DNA of 64,000 bases from Haliscomenobacter sp040401995 (lineage in GTDB: Bacteria; Bacteroidota; Bacteroidia; Chitinophagales; Saprospiraceae), in assembly GCA_040401995.1 (NCBI GenBank), contig JBBANM010000001.1, positions 62,001-126,000 on the forward strand, read 5' to 3'. Position 1 is the first letter of the stretch. Every line of letters starts with the position of its first letter. The notes under the pieces were generated by a model that saw only the letters and a program-made list of their open reading frames with translations, ran no database searches and was not told the DNA's origin. This document shows, in pieces, positions 1 to 7,860 of the stretch. Both the position numbers and the translations under genes were made by a program.

Positions 1-151
1 CGATTTTTCAGTTCAAGAAATTGCTCAAAAACACTTTAAAGGCGGCGGGCATCGCAACGCAGCCGGCGGCGCTTCCTTTATTGGACTAAAAGCAACGATG
101 CGAAAGTTCCGGGAACTGTTACCTTTGTATGCTGAACAGCTCAACGCTTAG
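1..151 (+). CDS. DHH/DHHA1 phosphoesterase, C-terminal end (partial)
   Basis: Only the last 49 codons are present (frame beginning at base 2, stop TAG at 149-151); the rest lies upstream of the window. The fragment contains GGGHRNAAGG, the glycine-rich signature of the DHHA1 domain of NrnA-type DHH phosphoesterases, which degrade oligoribonucleotides and dephosphorylate pAp in the cytoplasm. The next gene is a GldI-like FKBP lipoprotein on the same strand; as far as I recall, a DHH phosphoesterase next to gldI is a common Bacteroidota arrangement, which supports the call. Whether the nanoRNase or the pAp phosphatase activity dominates cannot be told from the tail. Confidence 0.8.
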   Translation, partial: DFSVQEIAQKHFKGGGHRNAAGGASFIGLKATMRKFRELLPLYAEQLNA

Positions 152-179
152 TAACGGGTGAAAAAGCAAGGCCAAAGTG

Positions 180-187
180 TATCTTTG
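180..187 (+). promoter_or_regulatory. Bacteroidota-type -7 element for the FKBP lipoprotein
   Basis: TATCTTTG matches the TAnnTTTG consensus of the phylum's primary sigma factor exactly. No clean TTG lies about 20 nt upstream. Transcription would start near 193, about 40 nt before the ATG at 233, and downstream of the alternative GTG start at 158, which argues against that earlier start. Confidence 0.5.
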
Positions 188-232
188 CTGTTCAACCGTT
201 CCTTGAATACCTCATCATTTAACCAAAATTAC

Positions 233-1099
233 ATGAGAATTTTTATTGCTTTATTGTTTGCCATTGTGTTGATTTCGGGTTGCAAACCCAAACACCAGAA
301 ATTGCCAAGTGGCTACGAGTATGTTTTGCATACCCATTCTACCGACATCAAAGCTGAACCTGGATCGCTGGTTTATGTGGAATTTTATCTCCGCAACGAC
401 GACAGTGTTGTAATTTCCAGCAAAGGCCAACCAATGGATCCCATCACGCTACCTGATACCACTAAATTGCAACGCCCCTTGGCTCCAGCGGAAGAAGCGT
501 TGTTTTACATGCGCAAAGGCGATAGCTTGACGGTAATCATCTCTTTGGACACGGTACCTGTTGAGCGCCGCCCACAAGGTTTCCAAAAATCGAAATTCCT
601 TTACTACGACATCGTTTTGAAAGATGTAGTGAGTAAAAAGTCTTTGGATGAGAAATTCAACAAAGTAGAGGCCAAGATCAAAGGTTATTTGGATCAATAC
701 AAAAAAGGTTCCCTTGCCAATATCAAAACCACCGCTTCAGGTTTGAAATACGTGGTGCATGAGGAAGGAAGCGGCCCCTTGCCTGATTCCACGGCCCTAG
801 TATTTGTCGATTACTACGGCTGTACCTTGGATGGGAAAATGTTTGACAACTCTTACCAGCGTGGTTCCGCATTTAAGTTCCCATTGGGTGCTGGCGCGGT
901 TATTCCTGGTTGGGACGAAGGTGTGGCGTTGCTGAAGCCTGGTTCAAAAGCAACTTTCTTCATCCCTGGTAAATTGGCGTATGGCGAACAGGGTGTACCT
1001 GGCGCTATTCCACCAAATGCCGAGTTGATGTTTTATGTTGAATTGAAAAAAGTAGAACATCCTCCACGCCCAATGATGCCGCCTAGTTCAGGCAATTAA
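233..1099 (+). CDS. FKBP-type peptidyl-prolyl isomerase lipoprotein (GldI-like)
   Basis: This 288-residue lipoprotein probably assists folding of envelope proteins by peptidyl-prolyl isomerisation. The ATG at 233 gives a clean lipoprotein signal with lipobox LISGC (Cys17); a GTG 25 codons earlier would bury this signal behind a polar extension. Residues about 25-135 look like a degenerate FKBP-like half. Residues about 175-285 form a typical FKBP domain with VFVDYYGCTLDGKMFDNSY, the VIPGWDEG motif and the AYGEQG loop. In Flavobacterium, GldI is a lipoprotein of this type needed for gliding, and gldI often follows a DHH phosphoesterase gene as here. FKBP lipoproteins are abundant in the phylum, so GldI is a reasonable guess and not a firm assignment. 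A strong terminator follows. Confidence 0.8.
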   Translation: MRIFIALLFAIVLISGCKPKHQKLPSGYEYVLHTHSTDIKAEPGSLVYVEFYLRNDDSVVISSKGQPMDPITLPDTTKLQRPLAPAEEALFYMRKGDSLTVIISLDTVPVERRPQGFQKSKFLYYDIVLKDVVSKKSLDEKFNKVEAKIKGYLDQYKKGSLANIKTTASGLKYVVHEEGSGPLPDSTALVFVDYYGCTLDGKMFDNSYQRGSAFKFPLGAGAVIPGWDEGVALLKPGSKATFFIPGKLAYGEQGVPGAIPPNAELMFYVELKKVEHPPRPMMPPSSGN

Positions 1100-1124
1100 T
1101 CATTGCGCTGTTTTATAGTAAAGG

Positions 1125-1161
1125 AATGGTTTTAGGCATATTTCGCCTAAAACCATTTTTT
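1125..1161 (+). terminator. Rho-independent terminator after the FKBP gene
   Basis: A perfect 13-bp stem (AATGGTTTTAGGC at 1125-1137 with its complement at 1145-1157) with a 7-nt loop is followed by a T-run. It separates the FKBP gene from prfB. Confidence 0.85.
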
Positions 1162-1225
1162 AGATTTTTTATTGATCATTTGCCAAGTATACTTTATCTC
1201 TTGGCTTAAAAAGAAACCACTTTCT

Positions 1226-2303
1226 ATGACGATCGAACAACTAAAAGATCTGAAGGAACGCTTGGTAGCTCTGGGGAGGTATCTTTGACGTCGATAACCG
1301 CAAAGCGCAAATCGTTGACAAAGAACAACTTTCTTTAGACCCAAAATTCTGGGACGACCCTAAACGGGCCGAATCCATCCTCAAAGAAATCAAACAGCAC
1401 AAACACTGGGTTGAAAACTACCAATCTGCTGCCAGTCAAATTGACGACGCAGAAGTGCTTTTTGATTTTGCCAAAGAAGGCGAAGCTTCCGAAGAAGAAG
1501 TAGACCAAAAATACCAAGAAGCCATTGCGTCTATTGATGCGGTAGAATTCAAATCTACCCTCAATAACCCGGAAGACGAGCTCAATGTCATCCTGGAAAT
1601 CAACGCTGGGGCCGGCGGCACAGAAGCTTGCGACTGGGCAGAGATGCTCCATCGTATGTATACCATGTGGGCCAATAAACAGGGCTTTAAGCACAGCGAA
1701 CTGGACCGTCAGGACGGTGACACCGCCGGTATCAAATCGGTAACCCTCGAGATTCAAGGTTCCTTTGTATATGGATTGCTGAAAGGCGAAAATGGAGTAC
1801 ATCGCCTGGTGCGCGTGAGCCCTTACAACTCACAAGGTAAGCGAATGACCTCCTTTTGCTCGGTTTTTGTGCATCCCATGATTGACGATAGCATCGAAAT
1901 CGATATCAACCCGGCAGATCTGCAGTGGGATACCTACCGAGCCAGCGGCGCGGGCGGTCAGCACGTCAACAAAACGGAATCAGCAGTGCGGGCTACGCAC
2001 ATACCTTCGGGCATCATTGTGACCTGTCAAGAAATGCGCTCGCAACACCAAAACCGCGACCGTGCCATTCAGATGTTAAAATCCAAGCTCTATGAACGAG
2101 AATTGGAACGCCAACGCGCGGAAAAGGAAAAGGTGGAATCGGGCAAAATGAAGAACGAATGGGGTTCGCAGATTCGCAGCTACGTTCTTGATGACCGCAG
2201 GGTGAAAGACCACCGTACTGGCCACCAAACCAGTCAGACGGATGCGGTACTAGACGGCGAAATCGACGATTTTTTGAAGGCTTATTTGATGCATCACGAT
2301 TAA
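1226..2303 (+). CDS. prfB: Peptide chain release factor 2, expressed by programmed +1 frameshift
   Basis: RF2 recognises UGA and UAA and triggers peptide release. The first 20 codons (1226-1285) end in CTT followed by an in-frame TGA at 1286-1288; skipping T1286 moves translation to the frame that runs to TAA at 2301-2303, giving 358 residues. The shift site reads GGGGAGG TAT CTT TGA C, with the Shine-Dalgarno-like stretch at the same spacing as in E. coli prfB. Low RF2 makes the ribosome pause at UGA and shift, so the protein regulates its own synthesis. The catalytic GGQ is residues 243-245. The codon-recognition tripeptide is Ser198-Pro-Tyr, where E. coli has Ser-Pro-Phe. A gene call starting at the internal ATG at 1455 would miss the N-terminal domain. 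Confidence 0.96.
1274..1289 (+). promoter_or_regulatory. prfB programmed frameshift signal
   Basis: The elements are a Shine-Dalgarno-like GGGGAGG (1274... to 1279, starting one base earlier at 1273), a 3-nt spacer TAT, the slippery CTT codon at 1283-1285 and the TGA-C stop context at 1286-1289. Order and spacing match the well-studied E. coli signal. Confidence 0.95.
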
Positions 2304-2332
2304 ATTTGCCTATCCTTTGCATCAGGATAAAC

Positions 2333-2388
2333 TGGAATGATGAATCGCCTGTTTGCTTAAAAGAGATTGTTCATCATTCCACTTTTTT
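2333..2388 (+). terminator. Rho-independent terminator after prfB
   Basis: A 12-bp perfect stem (TGGAATGATGAA at 2333-2344 with TTCATCATTCCA at 2370-2381) with a 25-nt loop is followed by C and six T. It ends before the next ATG at 2407. Confidence 0.75.
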
Positions 2389-2406
2389 CATCCTTAATTC
2401 AAAAAA

Positions 2407-2871
2407 ATGCTACCTCCTTCAACTCGGGTTTGGGTATATGCAAGCAATCAGCCCTTTAACGCTGAAGACACCCCAACGGTACGCGCAAAAATTCAAGACT
2501 TTGCCCAGCAGTGGATCAGTCACAACCGACAATTGCGATCGGTAGGTGATTTGCTGCACGATCGTTTCGTGGTTTTGATGGTAGATGAGAGCCAGGCCGA
2601 CGCCAGCGGTTGCTCGATTGATAAATCGGTATATTTTCTCAAATCGTTGCAGGCGGCATATGGAGTTGACCTTTTTGATCGGATGCAATTTTCCTATCTC
2701 GATGGTGAAACGGTAAAAACCGTCAACCGCGATACTTTTGCGCAATTGTATCAAGAAGGGCAGATCAAGGATGACACCTTGGTTTTTGACCCTCTAGTCA
2801 ATACCAAAGCTGATTTTGATGCTGCATTTGTCAAACCACTTGGGAAAAGTTGGCACAAAAGGATGGTTTAG
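2407..2871 (+). CDS. Conserved Bacteroidota protein of unknown function (often mislabelled ABC transporter ATPase)
   Basis: A 154-residue soluble protein with no signal peptide, no membrane segment and no P-loop. I recognise the family by RVWVYASNQPF near the start, VVLMVDES and ASGCSIDKSV in the middle and the C-terminal ending SWHKRMV. Databases commonly call it 'ABC transporter ATPase', but no Walker A or Walker B motif is present, so the name should not be propagated. The ATG at 2407 follows an A-rich run and lies just downstream of the prfB terminator, so it is probably transcribed separately. The conserved Cys in ASGCSID is the most obvious candidate functional residue. Its function is unknown to me. 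Confidence 0.8.
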   Translation: MLPPSTRVWVYASNQPFNAEDTPTVRAKIQDFAQQWISHNRQLRSVGDLLHDRFVVLMVDESQADASGCSIDKSVYFLKSLQAAYGVDLFDRMQFSYLDGETVKTVNRDTFAQLYQEGQIKDDTLVFDPLVNTKADFDAAFVKPLGKSWHKRMV

Positions 2872-2958
2872 CGCTTTTTGGTCTAGCCTTTATTGATCTT
2901 GATCCGTTTTACTGGCATTTGAATTCCGATTCGCGTATTTTTCAATAAAAAAACTACT

Positions 2959-3426
2959 ATGCTTGGTCGAGTAAAACAATGGCTTGGAATTGAAGGAGTT
3001 AAACTAGAGCTAGAAATCCCTGAAGTAGTGGACGAAAGCGATGGTCAGGTTACAGGGATTATAAAGCTGCAAACCATGAATTCTCAGGTGGTCAACCGCA
3101 TCAAATTGGTTTTCATCGAGCGCTATGCGCGCGGCCGGGGGAAGGAAAAACTAGTTGACGAATACGAGTTGGGATTTACGGTCATTGACCGCGAAATAGA
3201 AATCCCAGCCAATGAAATAACCGAAGTACCTTTTACGCTACCTTTCTCCATCGTTAAATCCGAAATGGATGAAATGGAAGACAAAAACCTCTTGTATGCA
3301 GGTTTGGCCAAGGCAGCAAAAATGTTTAGCCGAGTAAAATCGGAATTCCGCATCGAAGCAGAAGCAAAAGTCAAAGGCACCGCTCTTAATCCTTTTGACA
3401 AAAAAAGCATCCAGATTCAAGGATGA
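2959..3426 (+). CDS. Spo0M-like arrestin-fold protein
   Basis: A 155-residue cytoplasmic protein resembling the N-terminal arrestin-like half of the SpoOM family (Bacillus Spo0M is roughly 100 residues longer). It opens with MLGRVKQWLGIEGVKLEL and continues with beta-rich segments typical of the fold (GQVTGIIKLQT, TEVPFTLPFSIV). In Bacillus the protein affects sporulation and the cytoskeleton; this lineage does not sporulate, so its role here is unknown and is probably a scaffold. It stands alone between prfB and photolyase on the same strand. The stop is followed by an inverted repeat that abuts the photolyase start. Confidence 0.7.
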   Translation: MLGRVKQWLGIEGVKLELEIPEVVDESDGQVTGIIKLQTMNSQVVNRIKLVFIERYARGRGKEKLVDEYELGFTVIDREIEIPANEITEVPFTLPFSIVKSEMDEMEDKNLLYAGLAKAAKMFSRVKSEFRIEAEAKVKGTALNPFDKKSIQIQG

Positions 3427-3445
3427 ACCATATCTTTCAAATGAA

Positions 3446-3513
3446 CAAGTGATCAAATTAGGTGTTGAGTCAGCATTATTGAAGAACCGTCTTTACACCT
3501 TTTTGATCACTTG
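3446..3513 (+). promoter_or_regulatory. Inverted repeat directly upstream of the photolyase start
   Basis: CAAGTGATCAAA (3446-3457) pairs perfectly with TTTGATCACTTG (3502-3513), extended after a small bulge by AGGTGT (3460-3465) with ACACCT (3495-3500). The right arm ends 3 nt before the ATG at 3517. The structure could be an operator, a leader hairpin hiding the start, or a weak terminator of the upstream gene. Confidence 0.5.
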
Positions 3514-3516
3514 ACC

Positions 3517-4827
3517 ATGTCTGCAACCGTTTCCATTTTTTGGTTTCGCCGTGATTTGCGTTTGTCTGACAATGCCGGACTTTATGCTGCTTTGCAAGGA
3601 CCACATCCGGTACTCCCAATCTTCATTTTTGACACTCGCATCCTGGATAAATTAGCAGACAAAAACGATGCCCGGGTAGGTTTCATCCATGCCACATTAG
3701 TGGAATTGTCGGAGGCTTTAAAAAAATTTGGATCCGATTTGTTAGTGTTGTATGGCGATCCGCTCGAGATCTGGCGCAAGCTACTACAAGATTACACAAT
3801 TGCCGAAGTGTACACCAACCACGATTACGAACCCTACGCTTTGGAACGCGATCGCCAGGTGGCAGATTTATTGGCCGAGCGGGACATAGGTTTCCACACC
3901 TTCAAGGATCATGTAGTTTTCGAAAAACTAGAGGTAGCTAAATCCGATGGCAAGCCTTACACTGTTTTCACGCCCTATAGCAAAGTTTGGAAGCTAAAAG
4001 CCGATGAAAACGCTTTGGCTAGCTATCCAACCGAGAATTTTTTCCATCATTTTCACCCCTTCAATTCTACGCCCGTGCCTACGCTGGAATCCATGGGATT
4101 TGGGGTTTCTTCAATAGCTATTCCGTCCACAACTGTAGCGCAAAATCTCATCAAGAATTACGATAAAACGCGTGATTTCCCTGCACTCCTTGGCACCTCG
4201 CGCCTGGGAATTCATTTTCGTTTTGGCACCATCAGCATCCGCGAAAAGGCACGGAAAGCCGGCGCTTTGAATCCTATCTTTCTCAATGAACTGATTTGGC
4301 GCGATTTCTATGCGCAAATTTTGGCCAACTTCCCCCATGTCGCTACCGGGCCATTCCGACGCGAATATGCGCGCATTGAATGGCTCAATCAAGAGGATAT
4401 TTTTCAAGCTTGGTGTGCCGGGCAAACAGGTTACCCCATCGTGGATGCGGGCATGCGCGAGCTCAACGCCACTGGACATATGCACAACCGGGTGCGCATG
4501 ATTGTCGCAAGTTTTTTGACCAAACACTTACTGATCGATTGGCGCTGGGGAGAGGCTTATTTTGCCGAAAAATTATTGGATTTTGACCTGGCCAGCAACA
4601 ATGGCGGCTGGCAATGGGCGGCAGGTTGTGGAACTGATGCGGCACCTTATTTCCGCATTTTTAGTCCGGCAGCGCAACAAGAAAAATTTGATCGCGAGTT
4701 GAAATACGTTCGGCGTTGGGTATCCGAATATGGCACTGTGCGCTATGTCAAACCGATAGTCGATCACAAAATGGCTCGTGAACGGTGTTTGGCAACGTAC
4801 AAAGCAGCATTGCAAAACACGATCTAA
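3517..4827 (+). CDS. phrB: Deoxyribodipyrimidine photolyase (class I CPD type)
   Basis: A 436-residue flavoprotein that splits cyclobutane pyrimidine dimers using blue light. The N-terminal antenna domain begins FWFRRDLRLSDN. The FAD domain shows TSRLGIHFRFGTIS, NELIWRDFYAQIL, TGYPIVDAGMREL and HNRVRMIVASFL, then SNNGGWQWAAGCGTDAAPYF, where the Asn and the Trp residues match those that contact flavin and carry electrons in E. coli photolyase. Length is usual for the class. The ATG at 3517 was preferred to the TTG two codons earlier, because that TTG is part of the inverted-repeat arm. It converges on coaE with only 3 nt between the stops. A cryptochrome function is less likely. Confidence 0.93.
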   Translation: MSATVSIFWFRRDLRLSDNAGLYAALQGPHPVLPIFIFDTRILDKLADKNDARVGFIHATLVELSEALKKFGSDLLVLYGDPLEIWRKLLQDYTIAEVYTNHDYEPYALERDRQVADLLAERDIGFHTFKDHVVFEKLEVAKSDGKPYTVFTPYSKVWKLKADENALASYPTENFFHHFHPFNSTPVPTLESMGFGVSSIAIPSTTVAQNLIKNYDKTRDFPALLGTSRLGIHFRFGTISIREKARKAGALNPIFLNELIWRDFYAQILANFPHVATGPFRREYARIEWLNQEDIFQAWCAGQTGYPIVDAGMRELNATGHMHNRVRMIVASFLTKHLLIDWRWGEAYFAEKLLDFDLASNNGGWQWAAGCGTDAAPYFRIFSPAAQQEKFDRELKYVRRWVSEYGTVRYVKPIVDHKMARERCLATYKAALQNTI

Positions 4828-4830
4828 AAG

Positions 4831-5436
4831 TTATTCAGTCGCGGTAGCTTCTTTAATGCCTAACAGTTCCCAATGGATTTTCATTACTTGCGGAATCAGC
4901 GCCTGTTGGCCGTCGTTCACGATCACGTAATGCGATTGCCGTACCTTTTCCTCGTCTGGTAATTGTCGCGCCATCCGGGCTTTTACGGCCTCCTCTGTTG
5001 CTCCGTCGCGAATCATCACCCTTTGCAAACGTAGTTCCATTGGCGCATAAACGGTAATCACCTTATCGAGTTGGCGAAAAATCCCACTTTCAAAAATCAA
5101 AGCCGCTTCGCGCAAGGTGTAAGGATATTGACTGTGTTCATTTTGCCAAACGTGGCCGTCGGCAAAGACTTGTGGATGCACCAGGGCATTGAGATGAGTG
5201 AGTTTATTGGCGTCATTAAAAGCAGCAGCCGCGATCAATGGCCGGTTGAGCGCGCCATCGCTGAGATAGGCATCGTCGCCAAACAGTACTTTGATCCCAG
5301 CTACCAGCTCGGGGTTATGCTCCATCAGCCATTTAGCACGGTCATCCGAATAATAAATGGGAATGCCTAAGGTGGCAAAAATTTTGCACACCGTGCTTTT
5401 CCCGCTGCCAATACCGCCAGTTATGCCTATTTTCAT
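4831..5436 (-). CDS. coaE: Dephospho-CoA kinase
   Basis: A 201-residue cytoplasmic kinase catalysing the last step of coenzyme A synthesis, phosphorylation of the ribose 3'-OH of dephospho-CoA. The N-terminus MKIGITGGIGSGKST carries the P-loop, followed by the DDRAKWL region and HPQVF; the lid region near RMARQLPDEEKV supports the family. Length is normal. It is divergent from the nuclease gene, with 79 nt of AT-rich DNA between the starts, and convergent with photolyase. The preceding enzyme of the pathway, CoaD, is also in this window (61.9 kb) but in a different neighbourhood. Confidence 0.95.
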   Translation of the reverse strand: MKIGITGGIGSGKSTVCKIFATLGIPIYYSDDRAKWLMEHNPELVAGIKVLFGDDAYLSDGALNRPLIAAAAFNDANKLTHLNALVHPQVFADGHVWQNEHSQYPYTLREAALIFESGIFRQLDKVITVYAPMELRLQRVMIRDGATEEAVKARMARQLPDEEKVRQSHYVIVNDGQQALIPQVMKIHWELLGIKEATATE

Positions 5437-5515
5437 TTTTTTGTTGTATAAAAATATAAAAATTACAAAAAGTTGATTAATTTTTCGGCATTATTTCATC
5501 AGTCAAAAGAACGCC

Positions 5516-6454
5516 ATGTCGCCATATCGCAAAAACGATTCATCTTCAACTAGTTTTGTCCGGGTAGGCCTTTTTGTAGCCATCATCAGCGGGTTGTTTA
5601 CGTTTTACAACACGTTTATGAGTGGAAAATCTGAAACACCCAGCGTCCCGGTAGTTCAAACCACCGATCAGACCAGCAAAATACAAGATTTTACGGATGT
5701 GGCAGACGATGCAGATACCGATCCTGAAGAAGATTTCCTTCCCTCCAGTACCTATGGCGAAATCGTCAAGCACCGCTATTACACCTTGTCTTACTCTGAA
5801 AATGATGAGCAAGCTGAATGGGTGGCCTATGTGCTTACCAAAGCGCGTTTGGAAAAGACTTGGGTGCAGCGCCCGGATCAATTTCAGGCAGATCCCAAGG
5901 TAAGTACCGGTTCAGCGCAATGGTTTGACTACAAAGGTTCGGGCTATGATCGAGGGCATTTGGCTTCGGCAGCCGATATGGCCTTCAATGAAATTGCTAT
6001 GAATGAATCCTTCTACATGAGCAACATGAGTCCTCAAGCGCGTGATTTCAACAAAGGTATTTGGAAGGAATTGGAGGAATTGGCACGCGATTGGGCAAAA
6101 AAGAACAAAAAGCTGTATGTGGTTTCGGGGCCAATCTTGAGTGATGGCGGCAAAGGAAAAATCGCCAAAAAGAACATCACCATCCCTAGTGCTTATTACA
6201 AAATACTCCTCGACTTCACCGAACCGGAATTAAAAGCCATTGCTTTTATTGTTCCCAATGAAGTGAGCTACGATCCATTGTTCAAATATGCCGTGAGCAT
6301 TGATGAAGTAGAAAAAAAGACTGGCATCGATTTTTTCCCCAATTTGCTTTCTAAAAGCGAACAAAAAGAGCTGGAAGGTCAATTCAATATCGATTTATGG
6401 CCATTCAGTAAAAAGAAGTTTGAATTGCGGGTAAATCAGTGGAATAAGGATTGA
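5516..6454 (+). CDS. DNA/RNA non-specific endonuclease (NUC family), membrane-anchored
   Basis: A 312-residue protein with one N-terminal membrane segment (about residues 14-34, VRVGLFVAIISGLFTFYN) or uncleaved signal, an acidic linker to about residue 75, and a beta-beta-alpha-metal NUC domain. The signature DRGH is at residues 145-148, with His148 the expected catalytic base, and the metal-binding Asn lies in SNMSPQARDFNKG (about 170-182). Such enzymes cut DNA and RNA without sequence preference outside the cytoplasm, serving nutrition or defence. No inhibitor gene is adjacent, which fits export of the domain. The start is the ATG 79 nt from the divergent coaE start. Confidence 0.88.
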   Translation: MSPYRKNDSSSTSFVRVGLFVAIISGLFTFYNTFMSGKSETPSVPVVQTTDQTSKIQDFTDVADDADTDPEEDFLPSSTYGEIVKHRYYTLSYSENDEQAEWVAYVLTKARLEKTWVQRPDQFQADPKVSTGSAQWFDYKGSGYDRGHLASAADMAFNEIAMNESFYMSNMSPQARDFNKGIWKELEELARDWAKKNKKLYVVSGPILSDGGKGKIAKKNITIPSAYYKILLDFTEPELKAIAFIVPNEVSYDPLFKYAVSIDEVEKKTGIDFFPNLLSKSEQKELEGQFNIDLWPFSKKKFELRVNQWNKD

Positions 6455-6488
6455 TTCTAGTAAGATTGTGCTTGGATTTTAAGACTTT

Positions 6489-7505
6489 TCAAAACTCCAC
6501 CACCGCCTTGATCACCTGTTCTTCGGGTAAATAAAGTTTTGGGAAATTTTCCACCAATGCATCAAAAGGTAAATGGTGGGTAACATACCCGTCAATATTG
6601 ACCAATCCCGATTTCAAGAGTCGAATAAGCTTGCTAAAATCAGTAGCCAGCGCATTGCGGGATGCCTTGAGGGTGATTTCCTTGCGGTGAAAAAGAGGAT
6701 CATGAAATACTACGTCGCCAATAAAAAGCCCGATGTAAACAATGGTACCGCCAACGGCTACATACTCCAAACAGTTTTGCATCGAAGTTTTATTGCCAGT
6801 AGCATCCAAAATTACGGTTGGAAGATCGCCCTGTAGCAATTCTTGTAAGGTTGGCACTACGGTATCATTGAGCTGAACACAGGTTACCGAAGGATACTTG
6901 CGGGCGATAAATGCCAAGCGATTTTCATTCATGTCCAGCACCAATACTTTGGCCGCTTTGAGTAACGCCATAGCCACGGTACCAATACCAATCGGCCCCG
7001 CACCGATGACCAACACAATATCATCAGCTTGAATATCGGCCCGCTCTACCGCATGACTCCCGATTGCCAAGGGTTCGATCATCGCAATCTGATCGAGCGA
7101 TAGCTCATTGGCCAGAAAAACCAAATGCCCCGGATAGCTGATGTATTCTTGCATAGCGCCATCCTCATGCACGCCAAACACACTGAGTGAACCCCCACAA
7201 TTGGTTTTCCCACGGCGTACTGCTTGGTCAACTTCCTTGTTGCGGTAGGGCATTACGGTGCATAGGTCGCCTATGCTTAAATTTTGTACCTGGTCCCCTA
7301 ATTCAACCACTTCAGCGGCAATTTCATGCCCTAAAATACGTGGATAAGAGAAAAACGGTTGCTGACCTTTAAAAGCATGTAAGTCAGTGCCGCAGATACC
7401 CAGTCGCTTCATTTTGAGCAATACTTCATGTGGAGCTGGCTTAAGCGGGGCTGGTTGCTCAATCCACTTAAATTGGCCAGGTTCTTCCAGTCGGATGGCT
7501 TTCAT
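6489..7505 (-). CDS. Zinc-type medium-chain dehydrogenase/reductase, structural zinc site degenerate
   Basis: A 338-residue NAD(P)-dependent dehydrogenase of the threonine/sorbitol dehydrogenase type. Catalytic zinc ligands are present: Cys38 (GICGTD), His60-Glu61 (GHE) and Glu144 (IEPLAIG). The Rossmann motif GAGPIG is at 168-173. The lobe that normally holds the structural zinc with four Cys keeps only Cys103; the other three aligned positions are Lys90, Asp93 and Val96 in NKEVDQAVRRGKTNC. The substrate is not predictable; sugar acid, polyol or threonine-like substrates are all possible. It reads away from the 7.6-7.9 kb palindrome and converges with the nuclease gene across 34 nt. Confidence 0.85.
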   Translation of the reverse strand: MKAIRLEEPGQFKWIEQPAPLKPAPHEVLLKMKRLGICGTDLHAFKGQQPFFSYPRILGHEIAAEVVELGDQVQNLSIGDLCTVMPYRNKEVDQAVRRGKTNCGGSLSVFGVHEDGAMQEYISYPGHLVFLANELSLDQIAMIEPLAIGSHAVERADIQADDIVLVIGAGPIGIGTVAMALLKAAKVLVLDMNENRLAFIARKYPSVTCVQLNDTVVPTLQELLQGDLPTVILDATGNKTSMQNCLEYVAVGGTIVYIGLFIGDVVFHDPLFHRKEITLKASRNALATDFSKLIRLLKSGLVNIDGYVTHHLPFDALVENFPKLYLPEEQVIKAVVEF

Positions 7506-7573
7506 GGTTTATATTTAGCTTTCAAAAAACGAAAATTACACAGGAAGGAAAAATAGCTAAAAATGAAGCAAAC

Positions 7574-7624
7574 GAAAAAATAAAAAACAAACCAGCCTTT
7601 CACCACTTGATGAAAGACGGGTTT
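7574..7624 (-). terminator. Terminator for the DinB-like gene, downstream of the palindrome
   Basis: On the minus strand a two-part stem (AAACC with GGTTT, then CTTTCA with TGAAAG, separated by an internal loop) is followed by a long T-rich tract, seen as A-runs at 7574-7587 on the plus strand. The DinB-like transcript would therefore carry the whole palindromic element in its 3' untranslated region. Confidence 0.6.
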
Positions 7625-7643
7625 TGATGCTTTTTTGCAATAG

Positions 7644-7854
7644 CTAATTCAAGTTGTGACCTGTCAACCTGAACCGCTTAGCGGTGATATTTTGGTAGAA
7701 GCCCAACAAAGCTAGTCGTTTAAAACCGCGTAGCGGTGGCATTATTATGTTAAAATGTCACCACTACGTGGTTTTGATCCCCAAAATTAACCTTTGGGCT
7801 ACCATAATGTCACCGCTATGCGGTTCGGCCTATGTTGGTCACAACTCGAATTAG
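7644..7854. repeat. Long imperfect palindrome built from four RAACCGCnTAGCGGTG units
   Basis: The 211-bp block folds on itself: CTAATTCAAGTTGTGACC at the left end pairs with GGTCACAACTCGAATTAG at the right with one mismatch. Inside are four related units, each itself a small palindrome: 7672-7690 and 7723-7743 in plus orientation, 7755-7775 and 7807-7825 inverted. The arrangement is a paired, REP/BIME-like unit. No coding frame is evident. It starts 6 nt beyond the stop of the DinB-like gene. Confidence 0.85.
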
Positions 7855-7860
7855 ATAATC

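Noticed and set aside
1226..1455. prfB as a frameshifted pseudogene or sequencing error
   Set aside because: The break falls exactly at the known programmed site (GGAGG, TAT, CTT, TGA C) and the frame continues without damage to a complete RF2.
2306..2545. Open frame of 79 codons overlapping the start of the small conserved protein
   Set aside because: It overlaps the prfB terminator and the clearly conserved 154-residue protein in another frame.
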